Source: Sulfitobacter sp. W027 (lineage in GTDB: Bacteria; Pseudomonadota; Alphaproteobacteria; Rhodobacterales; Rhodobacteraceae). Taken from it: a DNA stretch of 64,000 nucleotides. A model generated the notes under the pieces. That model was not told where the DNA came from. It ran no database searches and was given only the letters and a program-made list of their open reading frames with translations. This document shows positions 53,219-64,000 of this stretch, piece by piece. The position numbers were made by a program, and so were the translations under genes. The stretch's first letter is position 1. Each line of letters opens with the position of its first letter. The stretch covers positions 124,001 to 188,000 of the forward strand of contig NZ_CP083564.1 in NCBI RefSeq assembly GCF_025143985.1, written 5' to 3'.

Positions 53219-54178
53219 ATGAAAATGTTCAAAATGCTCGCGATGACCGGCGCCATGGTGGCCGGCTCTGCGGCCATGGCTCAGGAAAAGTTCATCACCA
53301 TCGGCACCGGCGGCCAGACAGGCGTTTACTTCGTCGTCGGTCAGTCGATCTGCCGTCTGGTGAACCGCGGTACCGCGGATCATAACCTCAAGTGCACCGC
53401 GCCCTCGACTGGCGGGTCCATCGCCAACATCAACGCGATTAAAGCGGGCGATATGGACATGGGCGTTGCCCAATCTGACTGGCAGTTCCACGCCTACAAT
53501 GGCTCGTCGCAGTTCGAAGGCGACAAGTTCGACAACCTGCGCGCGGTCTTCTCCGTGCATGGTGAGCCGTTCAACGTCATCGCCCGTGCCGACAGCGGTA
53601 TCGAGTCCTTTGACGACCTCAAAGGCAAGCGTGTCAACATCGGCAACCCCGGTTCCGGTCAGCGCGCCACCATGGAAGTCGTGATGGACGCCAAGGGTTG
53701 GACGCTGGACGATTTTGCACTGGCCTCCGAGCTGAAACCTGCCGAGCAGGCCGCTGCACTGGGCGACAACAAAGTGGATGCGATCATCTACACTGTGGGC
53801 CACCCGAACGGTTCGATCCAAGAAGCCGTGTCGACCATCGACGCCAAGCTGATCCCTGTTGAAGGTGACGCGATCCAAAGTCTGATCGACGACAATCCCT
53901 ATTACGCCGAGGCCACCGTGCCGGGCGGCATGTACAAGGGCACTGACAGCGACATCAAAACTTTCGGCGTGAAAGCGACATTCGTCACTTCCGCCGATGT
54001 GGATGACGATGTGGTCTATCAGGTCGTCAAAGCCGTCTTCGATAACTTCGACCGTTTCAAGCGCCTGCACCCGGCGTTTGAGAACCTGACCCAAGAAGAG
54101 ATGATCTCGGGCGGTCTGTCTGCTCCGCTGCACCCCGGTGCAGAGAAGTATTACAAAGAGCAAGGTTGGATCGAGTAA
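53219..54178 (+). CDS. TAXI family TRAP transporter substrate-binding protein
   Basis: The ATG at 53219 with GGGAG upstream gives 319 residues with a signal peptide (about 1-23, ending AMA/QEK). The body matches the TAXI receptor family: FITIGTGGQTGVYFVVGQSICRLVN near the N-terminus, PSTGGSIANINAI and IGNPGSGQRATMEV. TAXI receptors deliver ligands such as glutamate or other dicarboxylates to a fused TRAP permease, here encoded 102 bases downstream. The substrate is not identifiable from sequence. Confidence 0.95.
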   Translation: MKMFKMLAMTGAMVAGSAAMAQEKFITIGTGGQTGVYFVVGQSICRLVNRGTADHNLKCTAPSTGGSIANINAIKAGDMDMGVAQSDWQFHAYNGSSQFEGDKFDNLRAVFSVHGEPFNVIARADSGIESFDDLKGKRVNIGNPGSGQRATMEVVMDAKGWTLDDFALASELKPAEQAAALGDNKVDAIIYTVGHPNGSIQEAVSTIDAKLIPVEGDAIQSLIDDNPYYAEATVPGGMYKGTDSDIKTFGVKATFVTSADVDDDVVYQVVKAVFDNFDRFKRLHPAFENLTQEEMISGGLSAPLHPGAEKYYKEQGWIE

Positions 54179-54280
54179 TCTTCACGTGACATGATAGCTC
54201 TGGCGGCAGTACGCTGCCGTCAGAGACCCAGAAAAACAATATGCGCATCCATCCCAAGGTGGAGCCGACAGGGGGACGAT

Positions 54281-57034
<2,754 letters not shown>

Positions 57035-57046
57035 GGAGGGCGCACC

Positions 57047-57478
57047 ATGTTTGACAATATTCTGCTGACCGTTGACCTGAGCGACCCTAAATCTTGGGAA
57101 AAGGCGCTCCCTCAGGCGATTGATATGATCCGCTTGTCCAAAGGCACCTTGCATATCCTCTCTGTCGTGCCGGACATGGGCACGCCGCTGGTCGAAGGGT
57201 TTTTCCCCGCCGACTACGAAAAACAGGCCACAGGCCGCGCGGCCAAGGCGCTGGAAAAACTTGTCGAGCAGGAAGTGCCTGATGACGTAAAGGTGAAGCA
57301 GCACCTAAAATTCGGCAAGATCCACCGAGAGGCGCTGAAAACGATAAAGAAATCAAACGCCGATCTGGTGGTCATGGGATCTGAGCACCCTGACAGCCTG
57401 CGCGAATTCCTCGTCGGCTCCAACGCAGACCGCATTGTGCGCCGTTCGCCTGTTTCCGTTCTGGTCGTGAGGGCGTAA
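57047..57478 (+). CDS. Universal stress protein (UspA family)
   Basis: The 143-residue Usp fold starts MFDNILLTVDLSD and ends in GSNADRIVRRSPVSVLVVRA. The usual ATP-binding motif G2xG9xG(S/T) is only partly conserved: the GSEHPDSLREFLVGS region lacks the second glycine, so ATP binding is uncertain. It follows the TRAP permease by 12 bases. In halophile relatives a Usp protein (TeaD) regulates its TRAP transporter, so a regulatory role here is plausible but is inference. Confidence 0.92.
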   Translation: MFDNILLTVDLSDPKSWEKALPQAIDMIRLSKGTLHILSVVPDMGTPLVEGFFPADYEKQATGRAAKALEKLVEQEVPDDVKVKQHLKFGKIHREALKTIKKSNADLVVMGSEHPDSLREFLVGSNADRIVRRSPVSVLVVRA

Positions 57479-57545
57479 GACACGTGGATCGCGGAGATAA
57501 GCAGGGAAATGGTCCATTGCGCCGCGTTGTTCGGAGTATTCACGC

Positions 57546-58628
57546 ATGACCCCCTTCGCGATTGCCGGCGTGCAAATGTACGTCAACGCCCTCCAGCCCA
57601 ATGTTGAGGGCATGATCCAGCGGCTCGACATCCTGATGGCGCGCTTTCCTTGGACGCAGATGGTCCTGTTCTCCGAATTGGCGCCCTTTGGCCCGCTTGA
57701 CCGGTTTGCCCTGCCACCCGAGAATGAAACGATTGAGCAGTTCCAGGCGGCTGCCCGGCGGCATCGCGTATGGCTGATCCCCGGCTCGATGTTCCTCAAG
57801 CATCCGGAAGATGGGCGGGTCTATAACACCTCCGTCGTCATCAACCCCGAGGGCGAAGTGGTGCGCCGCTATGCCAAGATGTTCCCATTCCGCCCCTATG
57901 AGGCCGGGATCGCGGCGGGCAATGAGTTCTGCATCTTCGACGTGCCGGATGTGGGCCGCTTTGGCCTATCGATCTGCTATGACATGTGGTTCCCCGAAAC
58001 GACGCGGCAGTTGACTTCTCAAGGCGTCGAAGTGCTGTTGCACCCGGTTTTGACCGGCACTACGGACCGCGACGCAGAGCTTGCCATCGCGCGGGCCACG
58101 GCGGCGCAGTTCCAGTGCTATATCTTTGACGTGAACGGCCTTGGCGCGGGCGGTGTGGGCAAGTCCTGCGTGGTTGATCCGACCTCAATGGTTTTGCACC
58201 AGTCGGCAGGCCAAGAAGACATGTTCCCGATTGAGATCGATCTCAACATGGTGCGCCGCCAGCGTGAAACGGGCATGAAAGGCTTGGGCCAACTGCTTAA
58301 ATCCTTCCGGGACCGCCCGACAGACTTCCCTGTTTATGACCGCGAGAGCGGCGCGGATGCCTTCCTGCACACCCTCGGTCCGCTTGAGATTCCACAGCAG
58401 GGCAGCCGCGCGGGTCTGCATGTCGATGTGCCAGCGCAACAGGTGCCTGCCGATATTCCGACCTACAAAGGCAAGAACGGTTTCCCACCCGAGCCGCTAG
58501 CCAGCCCCACCGCCGGCACTGCGCCGGAGGTGGCCCAAGCACCGGTACCCGCAGCCCCCGCGGCGGCGATGCCCGATCCACAGACAACGCCCGACACACC
58601 CGGGCTGAACGAAAATACCAGCGGCTAG
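57546..58628 (+). CDS. Carbon-nitrogen hydrolase (nitrilase superfamily)
   Basis: The 360-residue protein shows the nitrilase-superfamily triad: E44 in FSELAPFG, K111 in YAKMFPF and C144 in SICYDMWFPE. The core ends near residue 270; residues 270-360 are a Pro/Ala-rich tail absent from most members, with a QQGSRAGLHVDVPAQQVP segment. These enzymes hydrolyse or condense amides and nitriles. It lies 67 bases after the Usp gene, with 66 bases to the decarboxylase-like gene. The position suggests that it modifies an amide made by the neighbouring ligase. Exact substrate is unknown. Confidence 0.93.
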   Translation: MTPFAIAGVQMYVNALQPNVEGMIQRLDILMARFPWTQMVLFSELAPFGPLDRFALPPENETIEQFQAAARRHRVWLIPGSMFLKHPEDGRVYNTSVVINPEGEVVRRYAKMFPFRPYEAGIAAGNEFCIFDVPDVGRFGLSICYDMWFPETTRQLTSQGVEVLLHPVLTGTTDRDAELAIARATAAQFQCYIFDVNGLGAGGVGKSCVVDPTSMVLHQSAGQEDMFPIEIDLNMVRRQRETGMKGLGQLLKSFRDRPTDFPVYDRESGADAFLHTLGPLEIPQQGSRAGLHVDVPAQQVPADIPTYKGKNGFPPEPLASPTAGTAPEVAQAPVPAAPAAAMPDPQTTPDTPGLNENTSG

Positions 58629-58694
58629 GCCGGGGCGAGGTTCGCGCAAAGCGTGACCTGAAGCATCGGTCGGCCCTCCAGCAGAGGACGACTG

Positions 58695-61430
58695 ATGCAT
58701 TCTATGAACGACTATTCCTCGGCCATTCAACTGCGGTCGGATCGGTGGAGCGCCCTGCGCGCCGCCACCACCGCCATGGCACGTGACCCCAAGAACAAGG
58801 GCGCGGCACAAGGGCGTAAGGAAATCGAGGCGCTGTTCGACTCGCTGGCCCTGATTGAGCCCTATTGGGCCTTCCCGGGGATGAGCGCCTTTGACCATAT
58901 GCGCCGCCAGTTCGCGCATGGCAATTTCGAGGATCTGGCCTTTGCAGTGAACCGTGTGACCCGCGCGTTGACCACCGGCGCCTATCGCCGCCGCACGATC
59001 CCACTGGAACGCGACAGTCTGGATCAGGACGAGCACGACGACGAGGCGATGCTCCCGCCCGAGGCACGGGCGTTGGCGAAACCCTATTTCGAAGTGCTGA
59101 TCGTCGACAATGTAAGCGAACAGCAAGAGCGCTGGCTGCGCAGCAACGTCACCCGCATGCGCCGCACCGAAGACCCGTTTATCTATGAGGCGGTCGTGGT
59201 GCCCAGCCTTGAGGACGCGCTGATTGCGGTGATGTTCAACCACAACATCCAAGCGATTGTGGTGCGTCCGGGGCTGACGCTGAAGTCGAAAGTCGATCAG
59301 CAGATCCTGACCCGCTACCTTGCCCGCGCGGGGGGGCGCGATGAGATTGATGCGCTGGAACCGGAAAGCTATGGCCCCGAACTCTGCCGCATGATCGCCA
59401 AGGTCCGCCCCGAATTGGACGCCTATCTCGTGACCGAACGCTCGGTTGAGGACATCGCCGGGCTTGATCTGGGCATCTGTCGGCGGGTTTTCTACAACCA
59501 AGAAGACTTTATGGAGCTGCACCTTAACATCCTGCGCGGGGTACAGGCGCGGAACAAATCGCCCTTCTTCACGGCGTTGGTGGAATACTCCAAACAGCCA
59601 ACCGGTGTCTTTCACGCCATGCCCATCAGCCGCGGCAAGTCGATCACCCGCAGCCACTGGATTCAGGACATGGGGGCGTTTTACGGGCCCAATATCTTCC
59701 TCGCAGAGACTTCGGCCACTTCCGGCGGGCTCGACAGTCTGCTGGAACCGCACGGCCCGATCAAAGAGGCACAGGAACTTGCCAGCCGTGCCTTCGGCTC
59801 TAAACAGACGTTTTTCGCCACCAACGGCACCTCGACCTGCAACAAGATCGTGGTGCAGGCGCTGGTCCGGCCCGGCGACATCGTGCTGGTCGACCGCGAC
59901 TGCCACAAGTCACACCATTACGGAATGGTGCTGGCCGGCGCACAGGTCAGCTACCTCGACAGCTATCCGCTCAATGAATACTCAATGTACGGCGCGGTGC
60001 CGTTGCGCGAGATCAAAGAGCGTCTGCTTGAGCTGAAGGCCGCGGGCAAGCTCGACCGGGTGCGGATGCTCCTGCTGACCAACTGCACCTTTGACGGGCT
60101 GGTCTACAACGTGGAGCGGGTGATGGAGGAATGTCTGGCGATTAAGCCCGACCTTATCTTCCTCTGGGACGAGGCGTGGTTTGCTTTCGCCCGGTTTAGT
60201 CCCACATATCGCCAGCGAACGGCGATGAACGCAGCCAACACCCTGCGCGAGAAATTCAAGTCTGACGCCCATGCCGACGCCTATGAGGCACAGCAGAAAA
60301 CGCTGAAAGACGCGGATGACGAGTCCCTACTTAAAACCCGGCTGATCCCGCCGCCCCACGCGCGGGTGCGGGCCTATGCCACGCAATCAACCCACAAGAC
60401 GCTAACATCTCTGCGCCAAGGCTCAATGATCCACGTCAACGATCAGGACTTCAAAGGGGAGGTCGAGCAGAGCTTCCACGAAGCTTACATGACCCACACC
60501 TCAACCTCGCCGAACTACCAGATCATCGCCTCACTGGATGTTGGCCGACGTCAAGTCGAACTCGAAGGGTTCGAGTTTGTCCAGCGGCAGGTCGAAGCGG
60601 CGATGTCTATGCGCCGCGCGATCAGCGAACACGCCTTGCTACGGAAGTATTTCAAAGTGCTTTCCGCCGGCGACATGATCCCCGAACAGCACCGCGAAAG
60701 CGGCGTCACCAGCTATTATGACGTAGAGCAGGGCTGGACTGATATGTGGGATTGTTGGGAGCAGGATGAGTTTGTGCTCGACGCCACCCGCGTGACCCTT
60801 GCCGTGGGCGGCACCGGCTGGGATGGCGATACCTTCAAGACGCAGATCCTGATGGATAAATACGGCATCCAGATCAACAAGACCTCGCGCAATACCGTGT
60901 TGTTCATGACCAACATCGGCACCACGCGCTCTTCGGTCGCCTATCTGATCGAAGTGCTGGTCGAGATCGCCAAATCGCTTGATGATCTTCTGGATGACGC
61001 CAGCCGGATGGAACGGCTGTCGTTTGACCGGCGTGTGACCAATTTAATGGAAAACTACCCCCCGCTGCCGGATTTCAGCAAATTCCACGATGCTTTCCGC
61101 GCAGCGGATACGCCCGAGGGGGACATTCGCACCCCTTTCTTCCTCGCCTATGATGAGAAAAACTGTGACTATCTCGACCTGAACGGCTCGCTCCAAGAGG
61201 CGATGGACGCGGGCGAGACCGTGGTCTCGGCCAGTTTTATCATTCCCTATCCGCCCGGCTTCCCGATCCTTGTCCCCGGACAGGTCGTCAGTCAGGAAAT
61301 TCTCGATTTCATGCGCGCCTTGGACGTGAGCGAGATCCACGGATACCGGCCCGATCTGGGCCTGCGCGTTTTTACCACCGATGCGCTTAACCGTGTCCGC
61401 AGCAAAGACCTTTCTTCTTCACCCGTTTGA
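58695..61430 (+). CDS. Oversized Orn/Lys/Arg decarboxylase family PLP enzyme
   Basis: The 911-residue protein carries the fold-type I Orn/Lys/Arg decarboxylase core: the substrate/cofactor region FFATNGTSTCNK, H404 in DRDCHKSHHYG, D492 in LWDEAWFAFARF and the Schiff-base lysine K568 in YATQSTHKTLTS. The core has about 40 extra residues between D492 and K568 compared with LdcI (by memory about 37 residues apart), and the N-terminal region (1-280) differs from the usual wing domain. Total length exceeds known inducible decarboxylases by about 150 residues. The ATG at 58695 follows AGAGGA. It may decarboxylate, or catalyse a related amino-acid reaction. Confidence 0.9.
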   Translation: MHSMNDYSSAIQLRSDRWSALRAATTAMARDPKNKGAAQGRKEIEALFDSLALIEPYWAFPGMSAFDHMRRQFAHGNFEDLAFAVNRVTRALTTGAYRRRTIPLERDSLDQDEHDDEAMLPPEARALAKPYFEVLIVDNVSEQQERWLRSNVTRMRRTEDPFIYEAVVVPSLEDALIAVMFNHNIQAIVVRPGLTLKSKVDQQILTRYLARAGGRDEIDALEPESYGPELCRMIAKVRPELDAYLVTERSVEDIAGLDLGICRRVFYNQEDFMELHLNILRGVQARNKSPFFTALVEYSKQPTGVFHAMPISRGKSITRSHWIQDMGAFYGPNIFLAETSATSGGLDSLLEPHGPIKEAQELASRAFGSKQTFFATNGTSTCNKIVVQALVRPGDIVLVDRDCHKSHHYGMVLAGAQVSYLDSYPLNEYSMYGAVPLREIKERLLELKAAGKLDRVRMLLLTNCTFDGLVYNVERVMEECLAIKPDLIFLWDEAWFAFARFSPTYRQRTAMNAANTLREKFKSDAHADAYEAQQKTLKDADDESLLKTRLIPPPHARVRAYATQSTHKTLTSLRQGSMIHVNDQDFKGEVEQSFHEAYMTHTSTSPNYQIIASLDVGRRQVELEGFEFVQRQVEAAMSMRRAISEHALLRKYFKVLSAGDMIPEQHRESGVTSYYDVEQGWTDMWDCWEQDEFVLDATRVTLAVGGTGWDGDTFKTQILMDKYGIQINKTSRNTVLFMTNIGTTRSSVAYLIEVLVEIAKSLDDLLDDASRMERLSFDRRVTNLMENYPPLPDFSKFHDAFRAADTPEGDIRTPFFLAYDEKNCDYLDLNGSLQEAMDAGETVVSASFIIPYPPGFPILVPGQVVSQEILDFMRALDVSEIHGYRPDLGLRVFTTDALNRVRSKDLSSSPV

Positions 61431-61447
61431 CCAAAAGGACCAACCAC

Positions 61448-62905
61448 ATGGCAACAGTACTTAAAAATATCTCTGAAATCCGCCGGTTCTTTCACCGAAA
61501 CGAAGACCCGATTTATTTCATTTCGGCCACCAACTTTAACCTGTTGGGCTTGGATGAATGGGTGAAGAACTTTAAATATATCTGCTACATCGACTGCTAC
61601 GGCGGCAAGCATCCCAACGTCTTTTGCCCCTCGGAACAGCCGCATGCGGAGTTCCAGAGCATCGAGGACATCAACAACTACCTGCTGCAGCACAAGGAGG
61701 TCATCGACTTCATCAAGCGCCGCGGTGGCAAGCCTAAGTTTGTTTTCCTGATGTTCGACGAGGAAACCGAGCGTCTGTCGAAAGAGCTGGGCGCCGACGT
61801 CTGGTTCCCCAAAGCCAAGCTGCGCCAGTCGATGGACAACAAGATCGAGACCGTCCGCATCGGCAACAAGGCCGGTGTGCCCTCGGTGCCCAATGTATTG
61901 GCAGAGGTGAAGTCTTATGAAGATCTGAAAAAGACTTGCGAGAAGGCCGGGATCGGCAATGACTTGGTGTTGCAGTCGGCTTACGGCGACAGCGGGCACA
62001 CGACGTTCTTCATCAAATCCGAAGCTGATTTCCGCCGCCATGAGAGCGAGATCATCGGCGAGGGCGAGATCAAGATCATGAAGCGCATCGATTGCCGGGG
62101 TGCGGCGATTGAGGCCTGCGCCACAAAGGAAGGCACGATCGTTGGTCCGCTGATGACCGAGCTGGTCGGCTTCAAAGAGCTGACCCCCTATCGCGGCGGC
62201 TGGTGCGGAAATGAAATTCTTGCAACCGCCTTCCCGCCTAAGGTGCGCGAGAAAGCCCGCGATCTGACCTTCAAGTTTGGTGAGCAACTGCGCAAAGAAG
62301 GGTATCGCGGCTATTTCGAACTCGATTTCCTGATCGACAAAAAAACCGGCGATCTTTGGCTGGGCGAGTTGAACCCGCGCATCACCGGGGCGTCTTCGAT
62401 GACCAACCACGCGGCTTTCGCCCATGCCGACGCGCCTTTGTTCTTGTTCCACTTGCTCGAGTTCAGCCGGAAGAAATTCGATCTGGATGTGGATGAGCTA
62501 AACGCCCGCTGGGCCGACCCTGAGATGATCGATGGTTGGAGCCAGATGGTGATCAAGCACACCGATGACAGCGTCGACATCTGTACCGATGCGCCTGAGA
62601 CCGGCATCTATAAGATGAAGGAAGACGGCAGCGTGGTCTTTGACCGCTTCGATTATCACCGCCGCGCGGTGGAATCGGAGAACGAAGCCTTTTTCCTGCG
62701 CATCCTTCAGCCGGGCGATTACCGCTATGAAGGGGCCGACATTGGCATCCTTGTGACGCGGGGTCGTTCAATGACGAAGTCTTTCCAGTTGAATGAGCGC
62801 GCGAAAAAGTGGATCCACGGGATCAAGCGTGCGGTGGATGGCAAACCCCTGCCCACCGCTTCTGCCGGTCCGGAGCTTTCTGACCCGGCGTTCAAGATCC
62901 TGTAA
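61448..62905 (+). CDS. ATP-grasp ligase (biotin-carboxylase-like)
   Basis: The ATG at 61448 (MATVLKNISEIRRFFHR) gives 485 residues. A pre-ATP-grasp region (1-120) is followed by an ATP-grasp domain with LVLQSAYGDSGHTTFFI phosphate loop and GELNPRITGASSMTNHAAF magnesium-binding segment (E and N). It lacks the biotin-carboxyl-carrier and carboxyltransferase parts, so automatic biotin-carboxylase labels are probably wrong. ATP-grasp enzymes of this kind make an amide or thioester from a carboxylate and a nucleophile. The gene lies 17 bases after the decarboxylase-like gene, in one operon. Confidence 0.9.
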   Translation: MATVLKNISEIRRFFHRNEDPIYFISATNFNLLGLDEWVKNFKYICYIDCYGGKHPNVFCPSEQPHAEFQSIEDINNYLLQHKEVIDFIKRRGGKPKFVFLMFDEETERLSKELGADVWFPKAKLRQSMDNKIETVRIGNKAGVPSVPNVLAEVKSYEDLKKTCEKAGIGNDLVLQSAYGDSGHTTFFIKSEADFRRHESEIIGEGEIKIMKRIDCRGAAIEACATKEGTIVGPLMTELVGFKELTPYRGGWCGNEILATAFPPKVREKARDLTFKFGEQLRKEGYRGYFELDFLIDKKTGDLWLGELNPRITGASSMTNHAAFAHADAPLFLFHLLEFSRKKFDLDVDELNARWADPEMIDGWSQMVIKHTDDSVDICTDAPETGIYKMKEDGSVVFDRFDYHRRAVESENEAFFLRILQPGDYRYEGADIGILVTRGRSMTKSFQLNERAKKWIHGIKRAVDGKPLPTASAGPELSDPAFKIL

Positions 62906-62922
62906 CGAGATGAAGGGCCGCG

Positions 62923-63894
62923 ATGTATTGGCGCGCACTGTCCGAAGACCAGCCCGGCCCCAAGTGGGCCGGCCTCTTCGCGGCCTATTGGCCTGACTAC
63001 CACGCGTGGTGGCTGAAGGAGGGGGAGGCCGCGCGCCCGACCTATGCCCAATGCCGCCGCGCGCTGGCCAAACACATGCCTGAAATGGTGCCGCTCTATG
63101 ACGAGCTTTGCACCCTCGCGGGCGGCGGCGATCACGCGGCCCGGTTCCTCAGTTTCTATTGTCCGCCGCCCTATCTTTCGGCCTGTTCGCAGGCGATCTG
63201 GGCGGGAAAAGAGCCGGTCATGGTGCGCAACTATGACTATAACCCCAATGCCTTTGACGCGATGGTGCTGCGCACCGGTTGGCAGGGGCGACAGGTCATG
63301 GGCACTTCGGACGGGCTTTGGGGGCTGGTTGACGGGGTGAATGACGCGGGACTGTCGATCTCGCTGACCTTCGGCGGGCGGCGCGTGGTGGGCGAAGGCT
63401 TCGGCGTTCCGCTGATCCTGCGCTATGCGCTGCAAACCTGCGAAACCGCGCAGGAGGCGGGCGAGGTGCTATCGCGCGTGCCGACGCATATGAGCTACAA
63501 TGTCACCGTGCTAGACCGTAAGCGCAACTATCTGACCGCGATGATGGCCCCAGATCGCCCGGCGGTTATCACCCGTGCCGCGGTGGCAACAAACCATCAA
63601 GAGAATGTCGAATGGATCAGCCACGCGCGGTTTACAGCGACGGTTGAGCGGGAACGCTATCTTCTGCAACGTCTGCGCCTACACCGTGACCCGGAGGAGA
63701 AGTTTATCGGCGCGTTTTTGAAGCCGCCGCTTTATTCCACGGCCTTTAACGCCGGTTTCGGCACGCTTTATACCGCTGTCTACCGACCGCGAAAACGTGA
63801 GATGGAGTTGCGCTGGCCCGGCACGACATGGGCGCTGTCACTGTCTGATTTCACCGAAGGCGCGCGGCAGGTGCTGGTGCCGGGGGCGGCATGA
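62923..63894 (+). CDS. C45-type N-terminal nucleophile acyltransferase/hydrolase
   Basis: The 323-residue protein resembles family C45 (acyl-CoA:6-aminopenicillanic acid acyltransferase and linear amide hydrolases). The nucleophile of the mature beta chain is probably C88 in LSACSQAIW, exposed by self-cleavage, with R102/N103/D105 in VRNYDY and TNHQ near residue 225 completing the pattern. No signal peptide is seen. It starts 17 bases after the ATP-grasp gene and overlaps the CoA-transferase by ATGA, so it is part of the same cluster. Confidence 0.88.
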   Translation: MYWRALSEDQPGPKWAGLFAAYWPDYHAWWLKEGEAARPTYAQCRRALAKHMPEMVPLYDELCTLAGGGDHAARFLSFYCPPPYLSACSQAIWAGKEPVMVRNYDYNPNAFDAMVLRTGWQGRQVMGTSDGLWGLVDGVNDAGLSISLTFGGRRVVGEGFGVPLILRYALQTCETAQEAGEVLSRVPTHMSYNVTVLDRKRNYLTAMMAPDRPAVITRAAVATNHQENVEWISHARFTATVERERYLLQRLRLHRDPEEKFIGAFLKPPLYSTAFNAGFGTLYTAVYRPRKREMELRWPGTTWALSLSDFTEGARQVLVPGAA

Positions 63895-64000
63895 GCGGCG
63901 CGGTGCGCAAGGGGCCGCTGTCCTCATTAAGGGTGGTGGAGTTTTCGGGGCTTGGCCCCGCACCGCTGGCTGGGCAACTGCTGGCCGATCTGGGCGCGGA
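63891..64000 (+). CDS. CaiB/BaiF CoA-transferase family protein (3' partial)
   Basis: The ATG at 63891 overlaps the stop codon of the C45-type gene. The 36 visible residues read MSGAVRKGPLSSLRVVEFSG and continue GLGPAPLAGQLLADLGA, the N-terminal pattern of class III CoA-transferases and alpha-methylacyl-CoA racemases. The rest lies beyond the window. If it belongs to the same pathway, a CoA thioester would be a substrate or product. Confidence 0.85.
   Translation, partial: MSGAVRKGPLSSLRVVEFSGLGPAPLAGQLLADLGA

Noticed and set aside
61448..62905. Biotin carboxylase
   Set aside because: The ATP-grasp domain is present but the carrier and carboxyltransferase parts and their genes are not, and the context is amide or amine chemistry.

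Overview
The window is a chromosomal segment of a high-GC alphaproteobacterium, most likely a Rhodobacteraceae member of the Roseobacter group (a Sulfitobacter-like genus is plausible, but I cannot prove it from sequence alone). The evidence is the NepR/EcfG/PhyR general stress response, a Mic60-type gene next to hemD and hemY, a cytochrome c2-like protein, the many TRAP transporters and the overall codon style. I found no rRNA or tRNA genes, CRISPR arrays, insertion sequences or prophage. Coding density is high and many genes overlap by ATGA or TGATG junctions.

Layout. 0-2 kb: the 3' end of an acidic PRC-barrel envelope protein, a DUF2853 gene and a possible small RNA or 24-codon ORF. 1.6-8.8 kb: a minus-strand tsaD-gpsA-yciI-EVE operon, divergent from hemD-mic60-hemY. 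8.8-12.3 kb: the nadA-nadB-nadC operon. 12.4-21.1 kb: an RpiR-type regulator divergent from amidohydrolase, TRAP transporter, glutamine-synthetase-like, aldehyde dehydrogenase and iron alcohol dehydrogenase genes; together these read as a gamma-glutamylation route for an amino-alcohol. 21.2-26.3 kb: a cytochrome c2 and housekeeping isoprenoid/heme genes (idi, hemF, hemE, hemC). 26.3-32.5 kb: LysR, hydantoinase/oxoprolinase A and B, and a fumarylpyruvate-hydrolase-like plus zeta-GST isomerase pair. 32.5-38 kb: a TTC38-like, hydrolase and P1 peptidase operon, then GABA aminotransferase with a divergent XRE-cupin regulator.

38-45.5 kb is a general stress response island: HWE/HisKA_2 sensor kinase, ecfG and nepR face phyR across a perfect palindrome that places an EcfG-type promoter on each strand. 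DUF883, holin-X-like, receiver-like, Crp-like, FNT channel and YihY genes follow. Two further EcfG-type promoters precede a 55-residue membrane protein (38.1-38.3 kb) and an HdeA-like periplasmic protein (48.9-49.4 kb).

46-53 kb: an Hsp70-like protein and a peptide ABC transporter whose binding-protein gene is separated from its permease/ATPase genes by the opposite-strand HdeA-like gene. 53.2-64 kb: a TAXI-type TRAP system with a universal stress protein, then a tight plus-strand cluster of a nitrilase-family hydrolase, an oversized Orn/Lys/Arg decarboxylase homologue, an ATP-grasp ligase, a C45-type N-terminal nucleophile enzyme and a CaiB/BaiF CoA-transferase cut by the window edge. The last cluster does not match any pathway I can name and is the best candidate for an undescribed system.
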